64,000 nucleotides of DNA, from the NCBI GenBank assembly GCA_008508345.1, contig QNGE01000276.1, positions 28,144 through 92,143 of the forward strand. Reading direction: 5' to 3'. The notes beneath the pieces were generated by a model. That model was given only the letters and a program-made list of their open reading frames with translations, was not told the origin of the DNA and did not search any database. The position numbers were made by a program, and so were the translations under genes. How positions within the stretch are numbered: position 1 is the stretch's first letter; the number at the start of each line of letters is the position of its first letter. Shown piece after piece: positions 1 through 10,572 of the stretch. This DNA is from Paragonimus westermani. Its lineage: Eukaryota > Platyhelminthes > Trematoda > Plagiorchiida > Troglotrematidae.

Positions 1-2
1 TG

Positions 3-302
3 CACAGGCTTAGATGGTTAGGTCACGTATCAAGGATGCCAGCTAGTCGTCTTCCACACCGAGCACTATTCGCTGACACTGCGACCGACTGGTGTAGGGT
101 GCGAGGTGGACAGCTAATGGCCTGGCGTAGGGAGATGAATTCGTTCACGAAGGGGTTGGTCACTGTGGGTCGTGTTCGTCTCCCGGGCTGGAGCCCTCGC
201 GACTCACAGAGTCGGTGGTTGGAGACTCTAGGTGAGATGGCGGCTAATCGAGTTCAGTTGCTTGAGTGTTGTCGTTGTTTGTCCGAGTTGTCTGTGAAGT
301 GA
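3..302 (+). pseudogene. C-terminal end of a LINE ORF2 (RTE/craTes-like), cut by the window edge
   Basis: The frame is open from the first bases to a TGA at 300-302. It reads LRWLGHV near its start, then RLPHRALFA, RVRLPGWSPRD and WLETL. This series is typical of the region after the reverse transcriptase in many metazoan LINE polyproteins (RLRWLGHVLRMP..RLPRRAL..., GGQ..TW). The upstream RT and endonuclease lie outside the window, so activity cannot be judged. About 100 codons without a stop suggest a fairly young copy. The following 100 or so bases, up to a short GTTTGTTTG run near 385, look like its 3' UTR, because a similar ending occurs in the copy at 2.2-2.6 kb. The motif assignment is firm; the clade name is inference. 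Confidence 0.75.
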
Positions 303-2210
303 GTGCATTTAATGAGGCGGGGCAGTGAAAGCCGTAAGGAAGTTGTCTCGTTGATGACGTTTTACTCTGACATGCAGGTGGGTTGTTTGTTTGTTTGGAA
401 GATGTGGGCACCTTGATATTGAACGTTCGAATCTGGACGTAGTTACTTTCAGTGGTTAGGTCCCTTCCCGTCCCGTTCTTTTTTCCTTCTCTCTTTCTAT
501 ATAGGTTTTTTCTTCATGGTTGTGTGGTAGTTATGCGTTTGTGTGATCCACTGATGTATTGCTGTTTGCTGATCACACGATCATCGGCTGGAGCCAGATG
601 AAGTCGCTAACCTGCTACAATCTTTAGGAGAGTCGGATACTTTTTGGTTGTCCTAAACCGAAACAAAGAACCTACGCCGAGCCATCGCCCGATGCTTTGG
701 TGCATACGCACCCTAACCCACAAGTCAGCAGGGTGAAATCCAAAGTTCGCGGTCCGTTGGGGGCCGGTGACCAGTAGCTATTCGGCTGGAATCCATGCGT
801 CCAGGGTGCCCAGTGTGTCCGGCGCGGGTTGCGTTGAAGGCAGTTCAGTAGTTCAACTAATCATCAGGGAGGTTGAATCTGGTGTAGTAAGTTTGTCCAG
901 TCAACGTATTCTAGGCGCACAGGGCTGTTGCGACGTCTGTCCTCTGTTTCCGGGAGCCGGTGAACAATTTGTTTCATACGCTCTTCGAATGGGGTCAAGC
1001 CGTTTACGTTACCTTGTCGTAACCAGTACAAAGTACAGTACAAACTTCCACGTTATTTCTTAGTGACACGATTGGTACTACATGCTGAACAGCCGTTAAT
1101 CTTTGTTGATCATTTCGATTTAATTGAATGCTTTTGTATAACAGACGTAGGTGAGGTCTCGTCCTCTTTTCTCAGAATATCCCACACCAGTTCACGGTCA
1201 CGTTTTGCCGCTGTGTGGTTAGCTGACCCAACCGCATTCTGGTTGAGCGATGCTTACGGTCGATAGGCACACAGTGGGCACCTTTCCCGCTTTATTTCTT
1301 GCACCATTCAAACATTAACTGCACACGTGCTTCGTAGGTGCTTTCACACTGTCGGGTTGCGAACCCAACTTAGTGTATGCTGTGTGTACGGGTGCTTGCC
1401 ACAATCGAGTTGTGCTACCCATGTTTTTTAGTTTCTCATGAAGAAGTCGCACTCACCGTATTCGCATACCTGGAATGGTTAGTGCACTATATACAAGGGA
1501 AGCAAAAGGTGGCATCTCAAGGAGCCATAGTTATGTTGATCAGCCATTTGGTTGCTCGTCTGTGAGCTTTGGAAAACTCCGATTTCCCTAAGGAGATGGT
1601 ACGCGAATCTGCTGTGTGCGTTCCATGAATAGATCTAACGTTTTTCACAACCGTCTAAAATTATACTCTTCCCGTTTACAGCGAAGCACATTCTAATACT
1701 CTATGTGGAGGGCTGAATGTTGTCATGCCGTCCAACCATAGCCTGGACACATGTTCTGTGCTTCGGTCTGCTGATCGGCTCTGTTTTAATTGGCTAGCAT
1801 GTGTTGTGTGCCCTAGACTCATGTGGTGATCTCGTTTGTGGCATGTGACGCAAGCCCTATACACGCTTCTTTGTTTGTCTGTTTCATCATTTTAAACCGG
1901 CACTAGATTCAAGCTCTGTTTGCCCTTTGTCGCGAACCTCTTTGTTTCTGTATCAAGGTTAGCCAGCGATCGAATAAGTTTCGCACAGAGTTGCTCGTTA
2001 GCAATCTCACTACTTTCAAAACTGTTCCTATCATTTCGTTCACATCCTCTTAACTGCGTTGTGGCATGACCAAACTGTCCACTTTCATGAAACGTGTTCA
2101 TTCCAAATAGAGGACCTAAACTGTCAATCAGGTGGCACCAACCTTTGAGTTTAGGAAGTGGATATTTAGTAGTGAGTCTTTAAGAACGTTCAGACTCAGA
2201 ACGCTGAGCT
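303..2210. other. Stretch without recognisable genes
   Basis: After the LINE 3' UTR (to about 430) there are only short frames on both strands. One 98-codon frame (767-1063, +) is GC-richer than its surroundings but matches nothing I know. A piece near 683-705 (GCCGAGCCATC...TTTGGTGC) resembles bases 11955-11985, which hints at an old dispersed repeat. No RNA gene or strong splice-bounded exon was found. Confidence 0.4.
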
Positions 2211-2214
2211 GTGT

Positions 2215-2571
2215 ATCAGAAATAGTAACTAATCGAGCACTCATTATCGCTACCACAGTCGACTGGTGTCGGGTGTGAGCCGGATTGATGAGTATTTGTC
2301 TAGAACAATGAAAGCGATTGGCAATAGGTTACCCTCACGACTCACTGAATCTGTAACTGCAAACATTAGGGCAGTCGATGGCTACTTGTATTCAGTGGCT
2401 CAACTAATGTCACAGTTTGATCGAATTGTCTGTGAAATAGCAACGGGCACTTTGTCAAGTGGAGCAGAGAAATCCCTCAGGAAGGTGCCACTCTACCCTC
2501 ACTTGAAACTTAATTGTTTGTTTGTAATGTACGGTCAATTTGAAGTTGTCTGTTTCAGTTGTAGAAATTAG
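2215..2571 (+). pseudogene. Degraded second copy of the LINE 3' end seen at position 1
   Basis: The DNA can be lined up in patches with bases 55-390. Shared pieces include CGAGCACT, CGACTGGTGT.GGGTG, CCCTC.CGACTCAC, a segment like GTTTGTCCGAGTTGTCTGTGAA, and an ending with TTGTTTGTTTG near 2515. The 101-codon frame starting at 2266 is therefore a shifted, decayed reading of LINE sequence, not a host protein. Insertions have broken the original frame. The two copies lie in direct orientation about 2.2 kb apart, as two separate insertions or an old duplication. Confidence 0.5.
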
Positions 2572-2837
2572 TTCTTCCTCGTCTTCTCTTGCTAGGACTC
2601 TATTCTCCCTTTGTTTCACTGTTTAACTATCACTATCTACCTGTGGCGTACCACATTATTATGGATGACGACGGTACTTAGTTTTGTGTTGATATCACAT
2701 ACCTAGTACCTCAGGAGTTCACGGAACTCGAGTTAGTAATTTCTGTATGGTTTCAATCCGAACGTTGCTGTCTCCCATATTTTTTCCTATGTTGTGATAT
2801 GTTGGACTAATTTCACCTTGCATCCTTTCTCTTATAG

Positions 2838-2918
2838 GATGCATACAATTCCTGGCTAGATGAGTTCAATGAGCAGCTAAAACAATTCGAGTCACACAAT
2901 TTGACAGTGGAAAACTGA
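2838..2918 (+). CDS. Possible terminal exon, unknown protein (low support)
   Basis: A pyrimidine-rich tract and acceptor (CTTTCTCTTATAG) end at 2837. A 26-codon frame in phase 0 follows, closing at a TGA at 2916-2918. The peptide starts DAYNSWLDEFNEQL and is rich in E, Q, L and N, which suits an amphipathic helix. No upstream exon could be linked to it. An acceptor followed by about 26 open codons arises often by chance, so this is only a candidate. I do not recognise the protein. Confidence 0.2.
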   Translation, partial: DAYNSWLDEFNEQLKQFESHNLTVEN

Positions 2919-5435
2919 TTAACACATCTCAATATGAGTGAACGTTTGTGCACGCGAAACCTGAACACATCGTTTTGATTATTTGTTCACTTTTTCACAC
3001 CAACACATCAGTTTTCTAATCCGATTTTGTACATACACAGATCCACAATCGCTATTTTATTGCCTTCATAAGCATTTTTAACCACCACGCATAATTATTA
3101 TTTTTTTTTACCGTCTACTGTTTTCGTTTTTTTTTTTGTAAATCTATTCATGTGGGCTCGGAGTGTTGAACTGTGGCACTCTGAACCGCATTAACCCTAA
3201 GCTCGCACATTTCGCACTGATATGATCATTTCGGCCAGCTGATTTCGAAAGGATGCACCACAGATTCGAATCTCCTCTTTGCCACAGTTCGTCCAATGTT
3301 CACGCGGGTTTGGGAATGTCCTGGAATGCGTTTCCTGTCTTCAATGTGGCGTTAGAACCGGGTGCTTTTACTTAACGCATCAGTATGAACGTTTACAATG
3401 ACCACTACAGTTTGTGGACCAAACCCCGTAAAAGAGGACAACGGTGGTTTTAATGGGACAACTTCCCAGCTTTTCTGACCATTTTTTTCAGACTGATTTT
3501 ACTGAATTCGCAGGAGAAATTGTTAGTCGACGAATGGCTGTGAAAAAGGCAAATTGTATCTGACAGTTCAACAGATATCGCTTCTTTATCGTGCGACAGA
3601 AACTGATATACATGACTTTATCATTATCAAGGTAACTGCCATGGAATATCCGAAAAAGTTTGATTTCGGGACTGTTTGTGTATTACGCATCGTATGGTGA
3701 TGTTATTGCAATTCCTATTAATGGATAACTGCTCTCATGTGCATCCAACACCAGAGAGAAGCCCCGTTACAACGATTTACAAGATTGACTAGATCGAATG
3801 AAGAGAGAGATGAAAAGACTAGCAGAAGAAACGCAAATTACATGAGACAAAAAAACACTGGGATTGTTGGTAATTCACTCGAACCACCACAATCGTCTTG
3901 CATTTGGAAAGCTTACGTGCCTCGGTTTCACATCAAACTCAAATACAATGAGTCTAAGAGCAAAAGTGGGGGAGAGTTGTATGTAATTTTGATTGTCTTG
4001 CTGAAGAACGGTTCAAACTAGGAGATCATGCTAAATTCTAGGCGGTACACTTAACTTTACTCCAGTAATCTCTTCTTTTCTCCGTGTTCAGCTGTTTGAC
4101 GTCAAACTATTACTTAGTTTAGCATACGCTTGGGAGGAAATGGGAAGGTGTGTTATCTGTGTAGAAGTTTGCAAATCCGATGAATTTCTCTGTTTAGCTC
4201 TCATTTATAAATGTGACTTGAAGCGAAATTTGGGTGGGCCTTTGAATTTTGAAGTGTTCTTAGTATGCAATTGGCAATTGAGCACACTGCTATTGACCAC
4301 CCATTCTGAACAATCAAATCCTCATCTCTGCACTTCCAACCACTAGGTCGCTCAGGTTGCCTGATTACCTAGAAGGGTGATACGCTGGCCTCCTGATGTC
4401 CACATTATCATAGGGTCACAGTCAGGCTGAGGTCGCCAGGCCTGCCTGCCTGCCGACCCTCCTAAGTATCGTTCTGTTCACGGGTGGTCAATCGGAGATT
4501 TAGATTGTGGCAAGTTGCACACCATTCAGCTTTCTAAAATTTCATCTTCATCGCACTTCCTTTTCGATTCTTACCTGACTAAGGAATTGCCCAGTTAGAT
4601 GTCCAGTTGCTGATGTTTAGTCACGTATCTTAATTTGCACAACTGTTGCTGTCTGTCAGCATGGAGCTTTGGCTATTGCTTTCGCTGTGTTGAATAACAG
4701 AGCTCGCGTAGGTTAACTGAATCCAAACTAGAACGTTTTAGAGAATGGACATGACTAGTTGTAGGCTGCTCACTGGACTGATGTCTTTTTTCTAAATATG
4801 ACAAACAGTGCTTATTTGTGTTGCTCACACTATTCACTGCACGATGCTACTTCTACCCCTCGTCGTGTGATTTTGAGCCGTACTCCCGTATGCTTTAGCA
4901 AAGTAGTTCGACACAGAGTTATTAAAAATACCTTCATTTGAGACACAACAGTTCATCGTGCATCTAGTGGGGGATGACTGGCTGTCCGAAAGCGTGCTTC
5001 GGCGGGTGCATATCATGTGAAGTGGTGAACTGGATAGGTAAGATGATGTGTTCCGGTTGAGTACGTCTACACGTCGAAGTCTTCATAAACCACTGTGGAG
5101 CAAGATTACACTAGGCCTTCTGAATACAGGGAAGCGGACAGCAGAGGCGGTCGTCTCATCCGAGGGCACAGTAACCCAGTAACAAGTAGTGAACGTCACG
5201 ACCGACCATTTTGAGGGTTGCACATCCTCATGACACTGTTTTGGTTACTTTACGAGCAGCTTGCAATTGGAAGCCGCGGATAGTGCTACTGCATTTCAGG
5301 AGTTCATAACGGAACTGAATAAACAAGTAGTCTATTTCTAAAACGAAAGTTACCCGTTTTGCCCTACCCAACAGCGAAAGGTAATGACAGGAGGAGTGAT
5401 CAGAGCTGCTGGGTATAGTGTGCTCTGTTTTTAAA
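2919..5435. other. Stretch without recognisable genes
   Basis: Mostly AT-rich sequence with T-runs near 3100-3140. Another weak acceptor with 23 open codons lies at 3492-3563. The 94-codon frame at 3737-4021 (+) has a real ATG but an unremarkable K/R/N-rich composition. A short CCTG repeat sits at 4440-4455. The segment 5220-5435 leads into the Penelope relic and may contain its badly frameshifted upstream part. Confidence 0.35.
4440..4455. repeat. Short CCTG microsatellite
   Basis: Four tandem CCTG-like units are seen directly in the DNA. Confidence 0.8.
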
Positions 5436-5439
5436 CAGA

Positions 5440-6013
5440 TCCGTTTGACGGTCATTGTGCCACTGTCCCTACTCATCGCAACGCCTGTCCGGATTATCAC
5501 CCGCAAACCGTTCAGATACGTGGAGAGCTGTGTTGTGTAACTCGTTTGATAAAATACCATTCCCCAGTTACGAATTTGAACATAGGAATCAATGCCAATG
5601 TAAACGTCACCTCAGCTGTATTGGCAGAGCTGATCGATCCCTGAGCCTTAGAATGAGGAAACATGCTGAAATATATATGCCCAAAAATACATACCGAAGA
5701 CTTGATATGTGGCGTGACCCGACGCGACCCAACCAAACAACGCAAATCGGCTTCTCCGATCACCAGACACGTGCTGGAGACCGGTCATATGCTTGACCCC
5801 ACAAACGCTTTCCGTGTGTTGCGTAACTACAAGCCTGCCATTCTTAAGTCACTTGAGACGCTGCCTGTCATGCGCAGCAGGCCAGTCCTCTCTGTTGACC
5901 TTGAACCTCCGTCTGCCATGGTTTCGACCAGTAACAGACTAGTGGATACATTGACTTGTTATATGAACTTGATTCGCGTGAACATTTTTGACTTTCACCG
6001 CTGTTATGTGTAA
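5440..6013 (+). pseudogene. Penelope-like element relic: GIY-YIG endonuclease and C-terminus
   Basis: Two overlapping + frames join across a frameshift near 5690-5740. The first (5455-5796) contains QCQCKRHLSCIGRADRSL..R.RKHAE, matching the Penelope endonuclease pattern C.C....YIGRT.R.L..RI.EH. The second (5663-6013) continues with SPITRHVLETGHMLDP and then RNYKPAILKSLE. This is the ITKH..ETGH..DP / RN..PKLL..EA block also present in the copies at 24.6 and 29.6 kb. Penelope-like elements encode a reverse transcriptase followed by this endonuclease; only the 3' part remains here. The Y of the YIG motif is replaced (CIG), and at least one frameshift makes it inactive. Confidence 0.75.
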
Positions 6014-9000
6014 CAGCTGACGATAACATACGGAATGGTACTACCATCTTGCAAAAGCCGGTCTTCTGATTTCGTAACTAGTTTTGTTTTTAACGTTTTA
6101 CGTGAAAGGTGGCCTGTTCGAGTCATTGCCGAACCTTTGAACAGTTTCCGTATGATCCGAGCTCGATAAAAACTAAGACCATCCGCAAGCTGCGACTGCA
6201 TCTGGTGTGCATAACGTTTGACTAGCGATACTTTCCTGTGTACAGCTTCAACCATAGAATAAAAGCCTTCAGATTTTCCAGTACCGAGAACATTACGCAG
6301 CGGTTACGTTCCAGTAGCTACGCTCCAGTGAGACTGGAGCCTTCGATTTGATGGATGCCACGTATGAAGGACGTTTAAGGCTGCTGTTGCTTAGAAAAAC
6401 GTGACCACTTTTGGGGAAGCTGTGATGGGTGATCGGAGAATCATCTACTGCCAGCTCCGCTAACCATTGCTTGTAAATGCAACATGACGTATACTCTGTG
6501 GGTCTCCATTCCCTGTCCGAAAATGAGAAACGGCGCCATGCTGATATTGACGGAAATTTTCTCCACACCTCGTCTACTTGCTTCTCCTAGTTTGAATTTA
6601 GCGGTGCGATCTGTATGAACACGTACGATGGTCCACCCGAGTGGATCAACAGGACTCAAGCGGTTGTTTACTCTCCAGGAAACAACCTCCATTTTGGTCT
6701 TGGAAGAAAGTCATACTGTAACTGCTGCTTGTGATATTAAAGTGTGTCCCCTGGAAGAATCTTGATCGCGTTGTGAGTCATCCCAGCACCGGACTGAGTC
6801 TAATTCCTGAATAGTGGCAGCTGTCCTGCGCATATGTTGAAACCTGTGATAGATCTCTCGTTCGCCTATGTAGTCGATTTTTTCGAACACGAGCCCTGTT
6901 CGCCTGATCCCGCGCTACAATTCCTAACACTGTCCAGAAATTGAAAATATCTGCATGGGAGCATATTTGTGATGAGAAACTCATTGTCGTAAGCTGTTCA
7001 AAATGAACTTCAGGACTACGCTTTTAAGGAGTGCTTTAATGCACCAGCCAGTTCTAAGCTGCCGACGTCGCCTCGTAACTCAGGTGGCAGATCGCGCTTG
7101 TCGCATCTGGCATGCTATTTCCATCTCTGGTTTGAATCCAGCCGAGAATCGGATTTCGCGCAACTATGTCTCTTACAGATTATCAAATCTGCTGCACTAT
7201 GTATCAATAGTTCATCTCAATTACATTTAGGATACTAGAAGGCTCGCCGAACTGGAGTAGGAAGCTGAATATCTGTTTTCGGCAATTCTTTGCTGATGGG
7301 AATGTCCTGACTTGGACACGATGAGTATTCACGGGATAGAGTCTTCAGCCCTTCCAGTTTTTCTAAACAGTAGAAGCCGCAAAGCTCTCCTGGCTTCTCG
7401 CATACATTGCTTGTGCATTCTCGTGAGAGTGATCATATGCGCATGCGTAATACACGACCTTCGACTCGTGTTCATCATCTCGTGTGCGTCATGCCCATCG
7501 CATATCCGGAGTGTCTGTCCTATGGTCGGAAGACGCTGTGCTTACTACGTGAGTGAGTGCTCGCACGCCTGTACTAAGAGGGTGGTTGTGGTGGTGATGT
7601 GAAAATTCGAATCGATATGTAGATCTCCGCTTCATCCGTTAGGGTTGGATGACTCAGTTGTTAGCCATGTTAGCCATGGAAAACCGCATTAAACGGTAAC
7701 TGTCACATCAGGAAAAGCAAGTTGGTCTGACGGTCTTATTTATTAACTGAGACCGTTCGTACAACTGTGATAAGTTGTGTTCGGCGTTCGACTTGAGGGT
7801 GATCCCAATATTCCCCGAAAATGTCGTTTTCCCCTTTATCAGGAAGCTCACTTGAAGTAACTATGGTTGAACAACCCAAACCTGAAGAAATCTTTCATCG
7901 AATGATCTACTGGGTCGCATGTACTGATAGGCAAACATTCAATCTCAATAAGGCAGTTGGGAAATGGGGGTATTGTTGACATTCACCGTTTCGTTCCAGC
8001 TCAAATACGATCTTAAATTCGTGATCTGAGTTGTCATCCTAACATAAGGAGTAATTTAGTCATTCTTTGATAGTAACGTTACCAGTGTAACTGACATTAC
8101 TGTAGCTCACTAATCGCCTTATCAGCTTTTGCAATTAGATGATTGCAATGTTAGATGATTGCAAACAGACGGTGCTGTAACATACTTCACGTGCTTGTCT
8201 GGATGAGGTTGTTAGTGGTAGATGAATCGACAAGGAACAAAACCGTTACGCGTCTATCAAGGTCCCTATGGCTTGGCCTGCATGACTTTTTTCTTTGAAG
8301 CTATATCAAATACATGGTATATACAAAGGGTAACGAACCCTGGAACAATTAAATAAGGCATGGGAAGGTAGTACAACTTCATCATCATGCTTAAAGGAGG
8401 TATGTTGTTAGGAAAACCATGGAGAGGTCGTTAATTCTCTACTACAATGCATTGTCAACATACTTCTGAACTTTATTTCGGAGGTTATGGTTGAAACGGG
8501 TCAAATAACATTACTGACTTCCTACAACCTAGCTGGTTGCTTTTTACAGTTAAGCTATCTAGATTTATACTGTTACCACTAACGAACACAATAATTTCCG
8601 AGCGTTACTGCCGTACGCACCAATACACACAGTCCGTCGTTGAGGTGATTGTTTTTAACGAGTGGGGCATGTGGCGACTCATCACTTTTGATACTCACAG
8701 ACGATCTTTGGAAATGGTCCAATTCGTTCAAAAATGAACTGCCCACCATTGACGCCTTTCTGTCCGACTTAATGAACTTATTTTACAACATCAGAAGATG
8801 AATGTAAATCCGTTCGAATTCGCGCCGATTGCGCAAACTGGTTGAAGTAAACTCCAGACTCAGTCATAGTCATCGGGGAGCTTGACCGGTTTTCTTGTGA
8901 CAGTGTATCGGAACATAATGTAATGTTAGATCATGTTGTTGGAGTACATTGCGAACACCTGGATAGTTTGCATAATTGTCCTCTGATGATTCGCATTTCA

Positions 9001-10007
9001 TTCCTTAATTACTGGGATCATAGGAAAGTTGAAGAAAAAATGGCCTTATTATAAAATGCTAGCGGGTTGAATTCCACATTCAAATTATTACTGAATACTT
9101 GAATGCAAAAGGAACTGTACTCTGGCCGAAATTTGTCAAGAAGACCAGGATAATCCTCATTGGTGTTCAGTTTGTGGTGCAAATTCTTCGCTCGGTCGTC
9201 CAACTGGTGACCGGCGATCAGAACAACTGAAATTTATGACTGTTGGGTCGCGGAATTCTGTTCGCCGAATTTCGGTCCGTTGTCGGTAAGTCTATGTTCA
9301 TAAAACAAGCTCAACGTCCCCTTGATCATTGAGCGCGGATGCAGACTTATACGGGGTTATGGTGGGTATGATACTGGTTTATCAATAGTCCAATTTCTGA
9401 TATCCACGTAAGGAGTATGGGAATGCAGGGAACTTAATAATACTGTCCCTAAGAAACCACGGGGACAATGTGGTGAGTCAGTCTAGGGGAACCACTGTGG
9501 TCTAGACGGACCACGCAAATAAATAGTCTGCAAAGCACATCTGAATGTAATGGACTATACGAAAAGCTGCATATTACTCTTTTCACACAGGAGGTTTCGA
9601 CAAGCTGATGAGTAAAAGCAAGAAACCAAATGCATAGGGAGGGATTATGAAGGCGTAATGAACAATAGGTTGTAAATCGCATTGAAATGGCACCCAGTTC
9701 ACATTTAAGTTTCATCCTAAACAGACAAGAGACTGCGTAAACCAAGGTTCCGATTGAAATGTGAACTTTTTGATATGGTTGCACTTTCCACACGTAATAT
9801 GACGGATGGTTGATTAGTAATCAGTCATTTTCTGATTTGTTTGACATCTATCAGTTTGACCAACATCTGTCGAGCGACTCCCGATTGCATATGGATTGGT
9901 ATAACTCTAGAAATGATCGAACGTTCGTTCGAAAGTAATTCAGTTGTGGACGCATGCAGTTCGTAGTGAACTGGTTCACCTGTTGACCTCAATCCCCAGA
10001 ATTGCCA
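6014..10007. other. Stretch without recognisable genes
   Basis: On the minus strand 6004-6692 three moderate frames (83-91 codons) overlap or follow each other. They could be a decayed mobile polyprotein, but no family motif is readable. The 96-codon frame at 7312-7602 and the 114-codon frame at 9449-9793 (-) are also unrecognised and within chance expectation. No tRNA, repeat array or splice-bounded exon stands out. Confidence 0.35.
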
Positions 10008-10530
10008 TCAGAGAAAAAGGTTTGACGAACAAGCTCGTTTTCGCTTATTCATCATTAGGCGAAATACATAACATTTATGTGAAACATTGTTGTCAAGACG
10101 AAACGAAAAGTTGAGGTCAAACACTTCATCAGATGGATGATGCTCACGGATAGGTTCAGACAAGCGCCTAGTCGTGCTAACTACAGGAAAAAGCAAATAC
10201 ATATTCACAAAAGGAGCCGCAGAAAGGGGCACTTTATCCTTTAACCATAGACACAAAGCTGGAGTAGAGTTGAAGTAGACGCGTAATTTGGCAGCGTAGA
10301 ATGTTTGGTTGACGATAGTATTAAGTCTACTAGTGATTGTTTCATCAAGCGTGTCACCTTTCATTGGCAACGAGATGTACACTGCTTTCCTTTCTACCAG
10401 AGCATCTTGTCATTTTTCCTCCAACATTGCATAGTCTTGTCTACAAATCATTCCGGGTAGCGACTCTGCAAGGAATACTGTGTTTAGGAACGACAGCTCA
10501 GTGGAAATCGTGGTCGTACCAGTTACGTAT
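10008..10530 (-). pseudogene. Penelope-like element relic, minus strand, endonuclease with lost cysteines
   Basis: The 124-codon frame starting at 10382 reads YISLPMKGDTLDETITSRL, then FYAAKLRVYF, and ends in TTRRLSEPIREHHPS. This corresponds to VYMTLAYKGEAL...TYNAAQLRITF...TTRRLSQRIREHHPT in the copy at 62.3-62.9 kb. The CSCG..YVGR segment is missing or replaced (LLFPVVS), so the GIY-YIG core is broken. Upstream, to about 10530, a readable but interrupted frame (ERKAVYISLP) continues the homology. The 3' tail (10018-10110 on this strand) matches the tail of the 62-kb copy, including ATGATGAATAA.CGAAAAC. A second tail in the opposite orientation sits at 10525-10570. Confidence 0.8.
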
Positions 10531-10572
10531 TCGGCTGGATGATGAATAACCGAAAAAGAGTTTGTTTGCTAC
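10525..10572 (+). repeat. Penelope 3'-tail fragment in inverted orientation
   Basis: Bases 10530-10560 read GATGATGAATAACCGAAAA on the plus strand. This is the same tail that closes the minus-strand Penelope copies near 10050 and 62170. It touches the 5' end of the minus-strand relic, so that relic is flanked by tails in inverted orientation. Confidence 0.6.

Noticed and set aside
3492..3563. Short acceptor-plus-ORF (23 codons), and a similar one at 38069-38128
   Set aside because: An acceptor followed by about 20 open codons is expected very often by chance; no partner exons were seen.
10018..10060. ATGATGAATAA.CGAAAAC in Penelope tails as a hammerhead core
   Set aside because: No stem II can form between the CTGATGA-like and GAAA parts in any of the three copies, and stem I does not pair.
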